Source: an uncultured Eubacteriales bacterium | GTDB taxonomy: Bacteria > Bacillota > Clostridia > Christensenellales > Borkfalkiaceae | Direction: 5' to 3' | Length of the DNA: 10,797 nt | Assembly: GCA_902766475.1 (NCBI GenBank) | Contig: CACXDQ010000046.1 | Span: 1-10,797, forward strand | Part shown: in pieces, positions 1 to 6,264 of the stretch | Layout of the letters: the number at the start of each line of letters is the position of its first letter | How positions within the stretch are numbered: position 1 is the first letter of the stretch | Notes under the pieces: generated by a model | What the model saw: the letters and a program-made list of their open reading frames with translations, nothing else | Databases searched by the model: none | What the model was told of the DNA's origin: nothing | Program-made: the position numbers and the translations under genes

Positions 1-2
1 GA

Positions 3-1898
3 AACGTTGATGAAATAAATGCGGAAAGGTTTTTTGAAAATTTCTATTTCAATTTGCCGTCCGGCGACAATACGGATATTTCCGCAAGGGATATAATGGC
101 TGACGCCTTGGTTTCCGGTTTTGTAAAGGGCGAGCAAGTCAAGGCGAAAGCGAGCGTTAAGGGTATTGATAACGACGAGTTTTTGCCGCCGACCTTTACC
201 GTAAAATTTGACGGAAACAACGAAATTTCAGCCGAACTGTTCGGCTTGTCGGTATTTTTTAAAGTGAGCGATCTGCCTAATACCGATTTCATTATCGAAG
301 ATCTTAACGGCGCTTTTTCCCGCTTTTCAAACACGGATAACATTGAGTATTTTTACAAGCTTCTCGATTCCGCAACGCTCAGCTATTCTCAAAAAAAATA
401 TATTCTTCTGTTTTTTGATGAGGAATATTCTTTTAAAGGGAGAGTCGAGTTTAAAGAGAGCGAAAGCGGTTATGATTTTTTAACGGCTTTGTTCACTATA
501 GGTAACGTTGAATTTGCCTTTTCCGATTTTGAAAGCGAAAGGTATTTAAAACCGCAAAACTCCGTTTCTATAAACGTTTTGTCGCAAAGATATATTCGAC
601 CCGTCAAGGAGATGGCGAGCGGAGAGTTATTTTCTTTCGGTTTGAGCGGAAAGGTTACCGAAAATGATTCATCTTCCGATTTTTACGGTAATTATTCATT
701 AAATATAGGCGGTGAAAACGATCTTTTCGAGCTTACTTGTTTTGTTACCGACGAAAAGAAACAAAAGAAAACTTTCAAGTCGGCAAAAATCAATGGCAAC
801 ACATATGTAAGCTATGACGGATATAAATTTGTTGCGAAAGACAATAACGTCAAGGCGGCACTTGAAAGTTTACTCGCCGCAAGCGACAATAGCAGATTGC
901 TCGCATTTTTGAACGACGGCGATATTTTCGACGTGCTTTTGAATTGCCCGACTTACGGAGAACTGTTCGACAATGAAATAATAGACAATATAGTTTATTC
1001 AAAAGGTTTTTTAAACCTATATTTTAAAGACGCAATCTCATATATCGATCACGTTGCATTGGATACGAGCGGTAAAATAATATATTATCTTAATCTTGAC
1101 GGAGATAAAAGGGATATTTCGGTCGAAATAATTACGTCAAAGGGTAAGTCGTTCACCCCTTCGCTTCCGAAAGAAAGCGGCTTTTTGAACGTTGACTCAA
1201 TCGGAGATGCGGCTAAGGTGATCGACGCAACGGGGAAATACAACTATTTTTCAATGAACGGAAGCCTTACCGTCAATGCAACCGTGGAATCTGTCGACTT
1301 GTCGCAGAGCGTATCTATTTCAGCCGGGCTTGACTTTGTGGACGGTAAAAAATATTTCATGATTACGGCTACGAGAGATTACAGTCCGCTTATAGGTTCA
1401 GTCATATATAACGATAAGGGCGGCGTTACTAAAATATATTTTGACGGCGAAGATAAACTCCTTATAGAGCGGCAGATGTATTCGGGCTTTTTAGGCGCAA
1501 CGCTCAAAAATAACGGCTCGTTAAAATGCACTTTGCGGCAGTTTAAAGATAACCCCGTCTATTATCTCGAATATATCTTAAACACTTCGTCGACGGTAAA
1601 TACCGAAATAGAAAAGGAATACAATGCTTATAAAAACAGCACGGTTAAGATAAAACCTCAGTTTACGTCCGTTGGGTATGCAAGCAACAAGCTTTCGGTC
1701 AATATGCTTTTGAAACGTGGAACGGAAAATATGGCGACTTTAAATATACAAGTCGAAAACAATTCAAATAAGGTGCTAAAATCTGTTTCCGCCTCTCTGA
1801 CGTCAAGCGGTAATGAATTTTCGCTGGGCTTGAATTTAAGCGTTACGCCCACATCGCAAAAGACTGCTTATAATGCCTGTAAAAATGCTTTTTCGTAA
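3..1898 (+). CDS. Hypothetical beta-rich protein, 5'-truncated by the window edge
   Basis: I do not recognise this protein. The reading frame is open from the first in-frame codon at position 3 to the TAA at 1896-1898, giving at least 631 codons. A TTG at 54 is the first possible start inside the window, but the frame stays open upstream of it and no ribosome binding site precedes it, so the gene most likely begins outside. The visible part is rich in Ser, Asn, Asp, Lys and aromatic residues, has very few Cys, and alternates polar and hydrophobic residues in long runs (for example LSVNMLLKRG and FSLGLNLSVTP near the C-terminus), which suggests a mostly beta-strand fold. No transmembrane segment or catalytic motif is visible. 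It resembles the large exported or lipoprotein-like hypotheticals of Clostridia, but the signal peptide that would show this would lie in the missing part. It is convergent with the next gene and has no evident link to the sugar genes. Confidence 0.75.
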   Translation, partial: NVDEINAERFFENFYFNLPSGDNTDISARDIMADALVSGFVKGEQVKAKASVKGIDNDEFLPPTFTVKFDGNNEISAELFGLSVFFKVSDLPNTDFIIEDLNGAFSRFSNTDNIEYFYKLLDSATLSYSQKKYILLFFDEEYSFKGRVEFKESESGYDFLTALFTIGNVEFAFSDFESERYLKPQNSVSINVLSQRYIRPVKEMASGELFSFGLSGKVTENDSSSDFYGNYSLNIGGENDLFELTCFVTDEKKQKKTFKSAKINGNTYVSYDGYKFVAKDNNVKAALESLLAASDNSRLLAFLNDGDIFDVLLNCPTYGELFDNEIIDNIVYSKGFLNLYFKDAISYIDHVALDTSGKIIYYLNLDGDKRDISVEIITSKGKSFTPSLPKESGFLNVDSIGDAAKVIDATGKYNYFSMNGSLTVNATVESVDLSQSVSISAGLDFVDGKKYFMITATRDYSPLIGSVIYNDKGGVTKIYFDGEDKLLIERQMYSGFLGATLKNNGSLKCTLRQFKDNPVYYLEYILNTSSTVNTEIEKEYNAYKNSTVKIKPQFTSVGYASNKLSVNMLLKRGTENMATLNIQVENNSNKVLKSVSASLTSSGNEFSLGLNLSVTPTSQKTAYNACKNAFS

Positions 1899-1902
1899 AA
1901 AT

Positions 1903-1939
1903 TGCGGTGCTTTCTCTTTGAGGAAAGCACCGCATTTTT
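1903..1939. terminator. Bidirectional intrinsic terminator
   Basis: A 12-bp perfect stem pairs 1903-1914 (TGCGGTGCTTTC) with 1923-1934 (GAAAGCACCGCA) around an 8-nt loop. TTTTT follows at 1935-1939 on the plus strand, and AAAAA at 1897-1901 provides the U-tract for the minus strand. It sits between two convergent genes and overlaps the stop codon of the minus-strand AraC gene at 1938-1940, so it plausibly ends both transcripts. Confidence 0.9.
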
Positions 1940-2783
1940 ACGAAGAAATATTTCTTCTGTATTTGCTTGGGGTTGTGTTTTTTATTTCTTTAAAAGTTTT
2001 TATAAAATAACTTAAATCGTTGAAGCCGCAAGAGTAGGCTATTTGCGTTACGGTCATATCCGTGCCGAGTAGCTTTCTGGCGGCTCTTTCAATGCGGTAA
2101 ACGTTCAGATAAGCTATCGGCGTTTTATCGGTCATTTCCTTAAAAAACGAGCAGAAGTAGTTGGTTGAAAGGTCGGCGGATCTTGCCATATCGTCGATCG
2201 TAATCTCTCTATCGAAGTTTTCTCTTATAAACGCAAGCACCTTTTTCAGTTTCAATACGTTTTTATCGTCTTTTCCTGTCAGATCCACAACGTCGTAAGT
2301 GTAGTTTTTTTTCTCGTATAACGTCCCGATCAGTTCGTGCGCTAAACCTATAACCATAAATTTAAAGCCGTCATCTCTTTCTCTAAGAGCCGAAAACAGC
2401 CTTTTAGCCGTGTCGACAATAGTTTTTTCTTTTATTTTTTCTTTGAATATACAATGTCTATTAATAAGGTCATCTATAAACGAATCGCAAGAATGATTTC
2501 CCGTCTTTAAAAAGGAGATATTGAAAACAAGACATTCGTATTTGCAGTCGGTAGGCGTTCCGCCGTGAATAAATTCGCTGTTTACGACGACAAGTTCGTC
2601 AGGGTAAACCGTAAACTGTCTGTTGTTTAAGGTGAGGTCAAGTTTTCCGCTATACACAATGACGAGTTCCATTGCGGAATGCCAATGAAACGCCATTTCG
2701 TATTTGGGGTGATTTTCGTCGATTTCGTAAAGCTCGAACGGAAAATCTTCTGTTCCGTGTTGTTTTAGTTCGTTGTAACTCAT
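1938..2783 (-). CDS. AraC-family transcriptional regulator, probably of fucIU
   Basis: This is a 281-residue regulator of typical AraC/XylS size. The N-terminal part (about residues 15-95) looks like a cupin sugar-sensing domain: HWH at 33-35 is followed by alternating strands and a PDELVVVNS turn. The C-terminal part (about 182-278) carries the two helix-turn-helix units, with the first around ITIDDMARSADLSTNYFCSFFK and the second around TVTQIAYSCGFNDLSYF, ending in the usual family signature FKEIKNTTPSKYRR. The start at 2783 is the only sensible ATG; its Shine-Dalgarno is weak (AAGAAC). It is divergent from fucI with 117 bp between starts, so from position I infer that it responds to fucose (or fuculose) and controls fucI-fucU. 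The family and domain assignment is firm, while the ligand is inferred. The promoter overlaps that of fucI. Confidence 0.9.
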   Translation of the reverse strand: MSYNELKQHGTEDFPFELYEIDENHPKYEMAFHWHSAMELVIVYSGKLDLTLNNRQFTVYPDELVVVNSEFIHGGTPTDCKYECLVFNISFLKTGNHSCDSFIDDLINRHCIFKEKIKEKTIVDTAKRLFSALRERDDGFKFMVIGLAHELIGTLYEKKNYTYDVVDLTGKDDKNVLKLKKVLAFIRENFDREITIDDMARSADLSTNYFCSFFKEMTDKTPIAYLNVYRIERAARKLLGTDMTVTQIAYSCGFNDLSYFIKTFKEIKNTTPSKYRRNISS

Positions 2784-2821
2784 ATTGTTCTTAAAATCGT
2801 AAAATAATTATATTTTTTATT

Positions 2822-2851
2822 ATTATAACACAAGTAAATATGTTTTTTCAA
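2822..2851 (-). promoter_or_regulatory. Sigma-A-type promoter of the first AraC gene
   Basis: On the minus strand there is a TTGAAA -35 (plus coordinates 2846-2851), an 18-nt spacer and a perfect TATAAT -10 (2822-2827). The predicted start at about 2815 gives a leader of roughly 30 nt before the ATG at 2783. Its -35 touches the -10 region of the fucI promoter on the other strand. Confidence 0.65.
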
Positions 2852-2860
2852 GTATATAAT
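2831..2860 (+). promoter_or_regulatory. Probable fucI promoter with a direct-repeat operator candidate
   Basis: A perfect TATAAT lies at 2855-2860, about 40 bp before the fucI ATG, but no recognisable TTGACA-like hexamer stands 16-18 bp upstream, as expected of an activator-dependent promoter. CAAGTA occurs at 2831-2836 and again at 2849-2854, an 18-bp period, and both copies run on into AT-rich sequence. The first copy is where the missing -35 should be and the second abuts the -10. AraC-family proteins commonly bind tandem half-sites next to or over the -35; assigning these repeats to the neighbouring regulator is inference. Confidence 0.45.
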
Positions 2861-2900
2861 TATATTGAAAATAAAAAATTTGCCGAGGAGGTAATTTATT

Positions 2901-4703
2901 ATGGCTGAAAACAGACTGATCGGCTCTTATCCCGTCATAGGTATAAGACCGACTATCGACGGAAGAAGAGGTAAAATCAAGGTCAGAGAATCGCTTGAGG
3001 ACCAGACCATGAACATGGCTAAATCTGCCGCTAAACTCATTTCGGATAACGTCTTTTATTCTAACGGTGAACACGTCAAGGTAATAATTGCGGATACGAC
3101 TATAGGCAGGGTTGCCGAAGCCGCCGCTTGTGCCGACAAATTCAAAAAAGAGGGCGTTGATATTACGCTTACCGTTACTCCTTGCTGGTGCTACGGTGCC
3201 GAAACGATGGATATGGACCCAATGACGATAAAGGCGGTTTGGGGCTTCAACGGAACGGAAAGACCGGGCGCCGTGTATCTTGCGTCGGTTTTGGCTACGC
3301 ATAACCAAAAGGGTTTGCCCGCTTTCGGAATTTACGGACACGAAGTTCAGGAAGCCGACGATACGACTATTCCCGACGACGTTCAGGAAAAAATGCTCCG
3401 CTTTGCGAGAGCGGCTGTTGCCGTTGCAACAATGAGGGGTAAATCGTATCTTCAAATAGGCTCGGTTACAATGGGTATCGGCGGCTCTATCATTTCTCCC
3501 GAATTCTTTGAGGAATATCTCGGAATGAGAGTCGAGAGCGTAGACGAAGTAGAGATAATAAGGAGAATGACAGAGGGCATTTACGACGAGAAAGAGTATC
3601 AAAAAGCCCTTGCGTGGGTAAAAGCTAAATGTAGACCGGACTTCGATAAAAACCCCGTTGAGATGCAGAGGACGCCCGAACAGAAGGAAAAAGATTGGGA
3701 GTTCACCGCAAAGATGGCTTGTATCATCAAAGACCTCTTCAACGGAAATAAAAACCTTCCCGAAGGAAGAGAAGAAGAAATGGTCGGACACAATGCGATA
3801 GTCGGCGGTTTCCAAGGTCAAAGACAGTGGACCGATTTCTATCCTAACTGCGATTTCCCCGAAAGTATCTTAAATTCCTCGTTTGACTGGAACGGGGCGA
3901 GAGAGCCTTACGTTCTCGGCACCGAAAACGATACGTTAAACGCCACTTCGATGCTCTTTATGAAGCTTTTGACGGGCAGAGCGCAAATGTTTGCGGACGT
4001 CAGGACGTATTGGTCGGGTGAAGCCGTAAAGAGAGTTACGGGCTACGACATCGAGGGTAAGGCAAAGGAAGCCGACGGGTTTATTCACCTTATAAATTCG
4101 GGCGCTTGCTGCGTTGACGCTTGCGGCGAAGTTAAAGACGAGAATGGCAACCCCGTAATGAAACAATGGTGGAACGTTACGGATAAAGACATTGACACGA
4201 TGATGAACGCTACGACGTGGCCTTACGCCGACCTCGGCTATTTCAGAGGAGGCGGATATTCGAGCCGTTTCGTAACGAGGGCGGAAATGCCGGCAACGAT
4301 GATAAGGCTTAATCTTATAAAAGGTTTAGGCCCCGTATTGCAGATAGTCGAGGGCTGGACAGTATGCCTTCCCGATGAGGTTACGGATAAGCTTTGGAAG
4401 AGGACTGACTACACTTGGCCTTGCACTTGGTTTACCCCGAGAGTTACGGGTAAGGGCGCATTCAAGTCTGCTTATGACGTAATGAACAACTGGGGCGCAA
4501 ATCACGGCGCTATTTCTTACGGACATATCGGCGCAGATCTTATAACGATGTGTTCTATGCTTCGTATCCCCGTATGTATGCACAACGTCGATGAAGATAA
4601 AATTTATCGTCCGTCTGCATGGAACGCATTCGGCATGGACAAGGAAGGACAAGATTACAGAGCTTGTCAAGCCTACGGTCCTATGTATAAAAATATCAGA
4701 TAA
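2901..4703 (+). CDS. fucI: L-fucose isomerase
   Basis: This cytoplasmic, Mn2+-dependent isomerase converts L-fucose to L-fuculose (family members also act on D-arabinose). The 600-residue product matches the family closely over its whole length; the E. coli enzyme is 591 residues. Visible signatures include VGIRP-like IGIRPTIDGRR near the N-terminus, VTPCWCYG at 92-99, WGFNGTERPGAVY at 114-126, INSG at 398-401, FRGGGYSSRF at 448-457 and the C-terminal RIPVCMHNV. The metal-binding and catalytic residues align with E. coli Glu337, Asp361 and His528 as Glu342 (TEND), Asp366 (ADVRTYW) and His535 (GANHG). The start is set by a GAGGAGG ribosome binding site at 2885-2891, nine bases before the ATG. 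It is divergent from an AraC regulator and followed after 58 bp by fucU. No sign of damage. D-arabinose isomerase use is the only reasonable alternative role. Confidence 0.97.
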   Translation: MAENRLIGSYPVIGIRPTIDGRRGKIKVRESLEDQTMNMAKSAAKLISDNVFYSNGEHVKVIIADTTIGRVAEAAACADKFKKEGVDITLTVTPCWCYGAETMDMDPMTIKAVWGFNGTERPGAVYLASVLATHNQKGLPAFGIYGHEVQEADDTTIPDDVQEKMLRFARAAVAVATMRGKSYLQIGSVTMGIGGSIISPEFFEEYLGMRVESVDEVEIIRRMTEGIYDEKEYQKALAWVKAKCRPDFDKNPVEMQRTPEQKEKDWEFTAKMACIIKDLFNGNKNLPEGREEEMVGHNAIVGGFQGQRQWTDFYPNCDFPESILNSSFDWNGAREPYVLGTENDTLNATSMLFMKLLTGRAQMFADVRTYWSGEAVKRVTGYDIEGKAKEADGFIHLINSGACCVDACGEVKDENGNPVMKQWWNVTDKDIDTMMNATTWPYADLGYFRGGGYSSRFVTRAEMPATMIRLNLIKGLGPVLQIVEGWTVCLPDEVTDKLWKRTDYTWPCTWFTPRVTGKGAFKSAYDVMNNWGANHGAISYGHIGADLITMCSMLRIPVCMHNVDEDKIYRPSAWNAFGMDKEGQDYRACQAYGPMYKNIR

Positions 4704-4712
4704 TAAAAAGTG

Positions 4713-4748
4713 TTTTAAGCCGCATCAACTCATTGATGCGGCTTAAAA
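4713..4748. repeat. Perfect 16-bp inverted repeat between fucI and fucU
   Basis: TTTTAAGCCGCATCAA (4713-4728) is the exact reverse complement of 4733-4748, separated by the tetraloop CTCA. The hairpin starts 9 bp after the fucI stop and ends 13 bp before the fucU start. The T-run is on the 5' arm and the A-run on the 3' arm, so neither strand has a U-tract after the stem; this is the reverse of an intrinsic terminator. It therefore looks like an intercistronic mRNA element (processing site or 3' stabiliser of fucI) rather than a stop signal, though partial attenuation cannot be excluded. Confidence 0.85.
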
Positions 4749-4761
4749 AGGCAAGGTAAAT

Positions 4762-5190
4762 ATGCTAAAAAACGTACCTAAGTTATTGAGCCCCGAGCTT
4801 TTGAAAGTCCTTTGCGAAATGGGGCATGGCGATGAAATAGTTATTGCGGATGCCAATTTTCCGTCAAATTCACTCGGTAAGAGAGTTATAAGAGCCGACG
4901 GAATCAGCGGAACGGCAATGCTTAAAGCCGTTCTTTCCGTAATTCCTCTCGACACTTATTCCGATCCGAACATGATGCTTATGCAGCTTGTGCCGTCTGA
5001 CGAGGGAAAAGTAAACCCCGTTATCTGGGAAGAGTATAAGAAGATTGCGAACGGTTTGGATAACAATGCGAAAGTGGGAAATATCGAGCGTTTTGCGTTT
5101 TACGAACGTGCAAAAACGGCTTACGCCGTAATTGCGACGGGTGAAGAGGCGATATATGCAAATATAATACTGAAAAAAGGCGTTATATAA
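4762..5190 (+). CDS. fucU: L-fucose mutarotase (RbsD/FucU family)
   Basis: This enzyme interconverts the alpha and beta anomers of L-fucose, supplying the form used by FucI. The 142-residue product matches E. coli FucU (140 residues) from end to end: ISPELLKVLAEMGHGDEI-like SPELLKVLCEMGHGDE at 10-25 with the conserved His22, Asp30 in ADANFP, VIRADG at 42-47, the RFAFYERA block at 110-117 and the C-terminal ILKKGV. These are the sugar-binding and catalytic positions of the family. The start follows a modest AAGG site at 4753-4756, five bases before the ATG; the gene probably depends on transcripts entering from fucI. A strong terminator follows directly. RbsD (ribose pyranase) is the sister family, but the sequence and the fucI neighbour favour FucU. 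Confidence 0.95.
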   Translation: MLKNVPKLLSPELLKVLCEMGHGDEIVIADANFPSNSLGKRVIRADGISGTAMLKAVLSVIPLDTYSDPNMMLMQLVPSDEGKVNPVIWEEYKKIANGLDNNAKVGNIERFAFYERAKTAYAVIATGEEAIYANIILKKGVI

Positions 5191-5194
5191 AATC

Positions 5195-5221
5195 AAGGGG
5201 TATCGGACGATACCCCTTTTT
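5195..5221. terminator. Intrinsic terminator at the end of fucIU, possibly bidirectional
   Basis: A 10-bp stem pairs 5195-5204 with 5209-5218 around the loop GGAC, and TTTTT covers 5217-5221 on the plus strand. It begins 4 bp after the fucU stop and ends just before the stop codon of the convergent AraC gene (5223-5225). The minus-strand transcript would read the same stem followed by TTGATTTT, so it may serve both genes. Confidence 0.88.
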
Positions 5222-5222
5222 C

Positions 5223-6104
5223 TCAGTTTAAAATGCTGTTTTTATATTCTCTCGGCGTCATTGTCGTGATACGTTTGAAAGTTTTTGTAAAGTGAGGAAG
5301 AGAGTCGAAACAGAGGATATTTGCGGCTTCCGAAAAGCTCATATTTTCCCTTATCATCTTTTTACTCTCTTCGATTTTAAGTTCGAGATAATAACCTATT
5401 ATCGACTTTCCCGTCTTTTTCTTGAATGTTTTGCAGAGCGTAGTCTTTCCGTAATGGAGAGAAGTCGAAAGATCGTCGAGAGAGATTTTACCGTACAGAT
5501 TTTTTTCGAGTATCTGTACGATTTCGTCCTCAAGTGCATCGGAATCTTCTATTTTGGAAATAAATATTTCAGAAGAAGTCGGTTTTGCGGTTTCTATTCT
5601 TATAAGTTTAATAAGAAGTTCTTCGAGGTTGTTTTTTATTATCTGCGCACCGCCGAGATTGGGTGATTCTTTTAATATGAGCTTGTCGAGGTTGGGGTTG
5701 AAGTCGGGGATGATAAATGTGTTTTTCGCTTCGGACATTATTGATGACAGAAGAGATCTCAGTTCTTCCGGCACGATAAATTTTTTGCCTTTGAAATAGT
5801 TCATCGTCCTCGATTTGCACTCAAAACTTATTATAAATATATTAGCGTCGACTTTTTTATTGCATTCAACACTGTGAACGTCGTCGGGTGAGATAAGCAG
5901 CACTTCGCCCTTTTTAAGTCTGTTTTCTTCGCCCTTAATATTTACGATCACTTCGTTTTTATCGCAGTAAATAAGCTCCCAAAAATTATGCTTCTCTTCT
6001 GGAAAAACGTAATTTTTGACAAGTTTCTGATAGTGTATAGTAACTATCTTTGAAATGTTGAGCATATTCGCAATTTTGTACATGTAAAAAATCTTTTCTT
6101 CCAT
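5223..6104 (-). CDS. AraC-family transcriptional regulator, probably of the amino-sugar operon
   Basis: This is a second AraC/XylS-type regulator (293 residues from the first ATG), clearly different in sequence from the one at 1938-2783. A cupin-like N-terminal domain (about 20-110) contains KHNFWELIYCDKN and the turn LKKGEVLLISPDDVHSVE. The C-terminal DNA-binding domain (about 190-290) has its first helix-turn-helix near ISLDDLSTSLHYGKTTLCKTFK and its second near SFSEAANILCFDSLPHFTKTF, closing with TTMTPREYK. The start is uncertain. The ATG at 6104 has no ribosome binding site and lies only 8 bp past the -10 of a good promoter, so it would give a nearly leaderless message; the next ATG, at 6083 (Met8), has the purine-rich GGAAGAAAAG upstream. 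It is divergent from the ROK-nagB-nagA operon, which it probably controls in response to GlcNAc or a phosphorylated derivative (inferred). Confidence 0.9.
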   Translation of the reverse strand: MEEKIFYMYKIANMLNISKIVTIHYQKLVKNYVFPEEKHNFWELIYCDKNEVIVNIKGEENRLKKGEVLLISPDDVHSVECNKKVDANIFIISFECKSRTMNYFKGKKFIVPEELRSLLSSIMSEAKNTFIIPDFNPNLDKLILKESPNLGGAQIIKNNLEELLIKLIRIETAKPTSSEIFISKIEDSDALEDEIVQILEKNLYGKISLDDLSTSLHYGKTTLCKTFKKKTGKSIIGYYLELKIEESKKMIRENMSFSEAANILCFDSLPHFTKTFKRITTMTPREYKNSILN

Positions 6105-6112
6105 ACTTTTAC

Positions 6113-6141
6113 ATTATACTATAAAAAATTTTTTTTTGCAA
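6113..6141 (-). promoter_or_regulatory. Sigma-A-type promoter of the second AraC gene
   Basis: The minus strand shows a TTGCAA -35 (plus coordinates 6136-6141), a 17-nt spacer and a perfect TATAAT -10 (6113-6118). Transcription should start near 6106, only two or so bases before the ATG at 6104. This placement is the main reason to consider Met8 at 6083 as the real start. Confidence 0.65.
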
Positions 6142-6163
6142 TATGTTTTAAGTATTTTTCTGT

Positions 6164-6191
6164 GTAAGAAAATATAAAAAGTAAGAAATAT
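6164..6191. repeat. Tandem direct repeat upstream of the ROK-nagBA promoter, operator candidate
   Basis: GTAAGAAAATAT at 6164-6175 recurs as GTAAGAAATAT at 6181-6191, a 17-bp period, ending 6 bp before the -35 of the operon promoter. A short inverted repeat TTTTCT-N5-AGAAAA (6156-6172) overlaps the first copy. Tandem half-sites just upstream of a -35 match how AraC-family activators bind. The AT-rich setting limits certainty. Confidence 0.4.
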
Positions 6192-6197
6192 TTTGCC

Positions 6198-6226
6198 TTG
6201 TCCTTTTTATATATTGAGTATATAAT
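6198..6226 (+). promoter_or_regulatory. Promoter of the ROK-nagB-nagA-oxidoreductase operon
   Basis: TTGTCC (6198-6203, 4 of 6 consensus), a 17-nt spacer and a perfect TATAAT (6221-6226) lie about 40 bp before the ROK gene ATG. The ten bases AGTATATAAT (6217-6226) are identical to those over the fucI -10 (2851-2860) and lie at nearly the same distance from the start codon. Confidence 0.65.
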
Positions 6227-6264
6227 ATAGTTATAAAATAAATTGTATCGGAGGTATTCGATAA

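Noticed and set aside
54..56. TTG as the true start of the first gene
   Set aside because: The frame is open for 17 more codons to the window edge and no ribosome binding site precedes the TTG, so the gene is simply cut by the window.
2823..3821. 332-codon open frame antisense to fucI
   Set aside because: It lies within fucI on the other strand, has no recognisable motif or ribosome binding site, and its sequence is the reverse shadow of a well-conserved gene.
4713..4748. Intrinsic terminator between fucI and fucU
   Set aside because: No U-tract follows the stem on either strand; the T and A runs are on the wrong sides, so it is reported as an inverted repeat instead.
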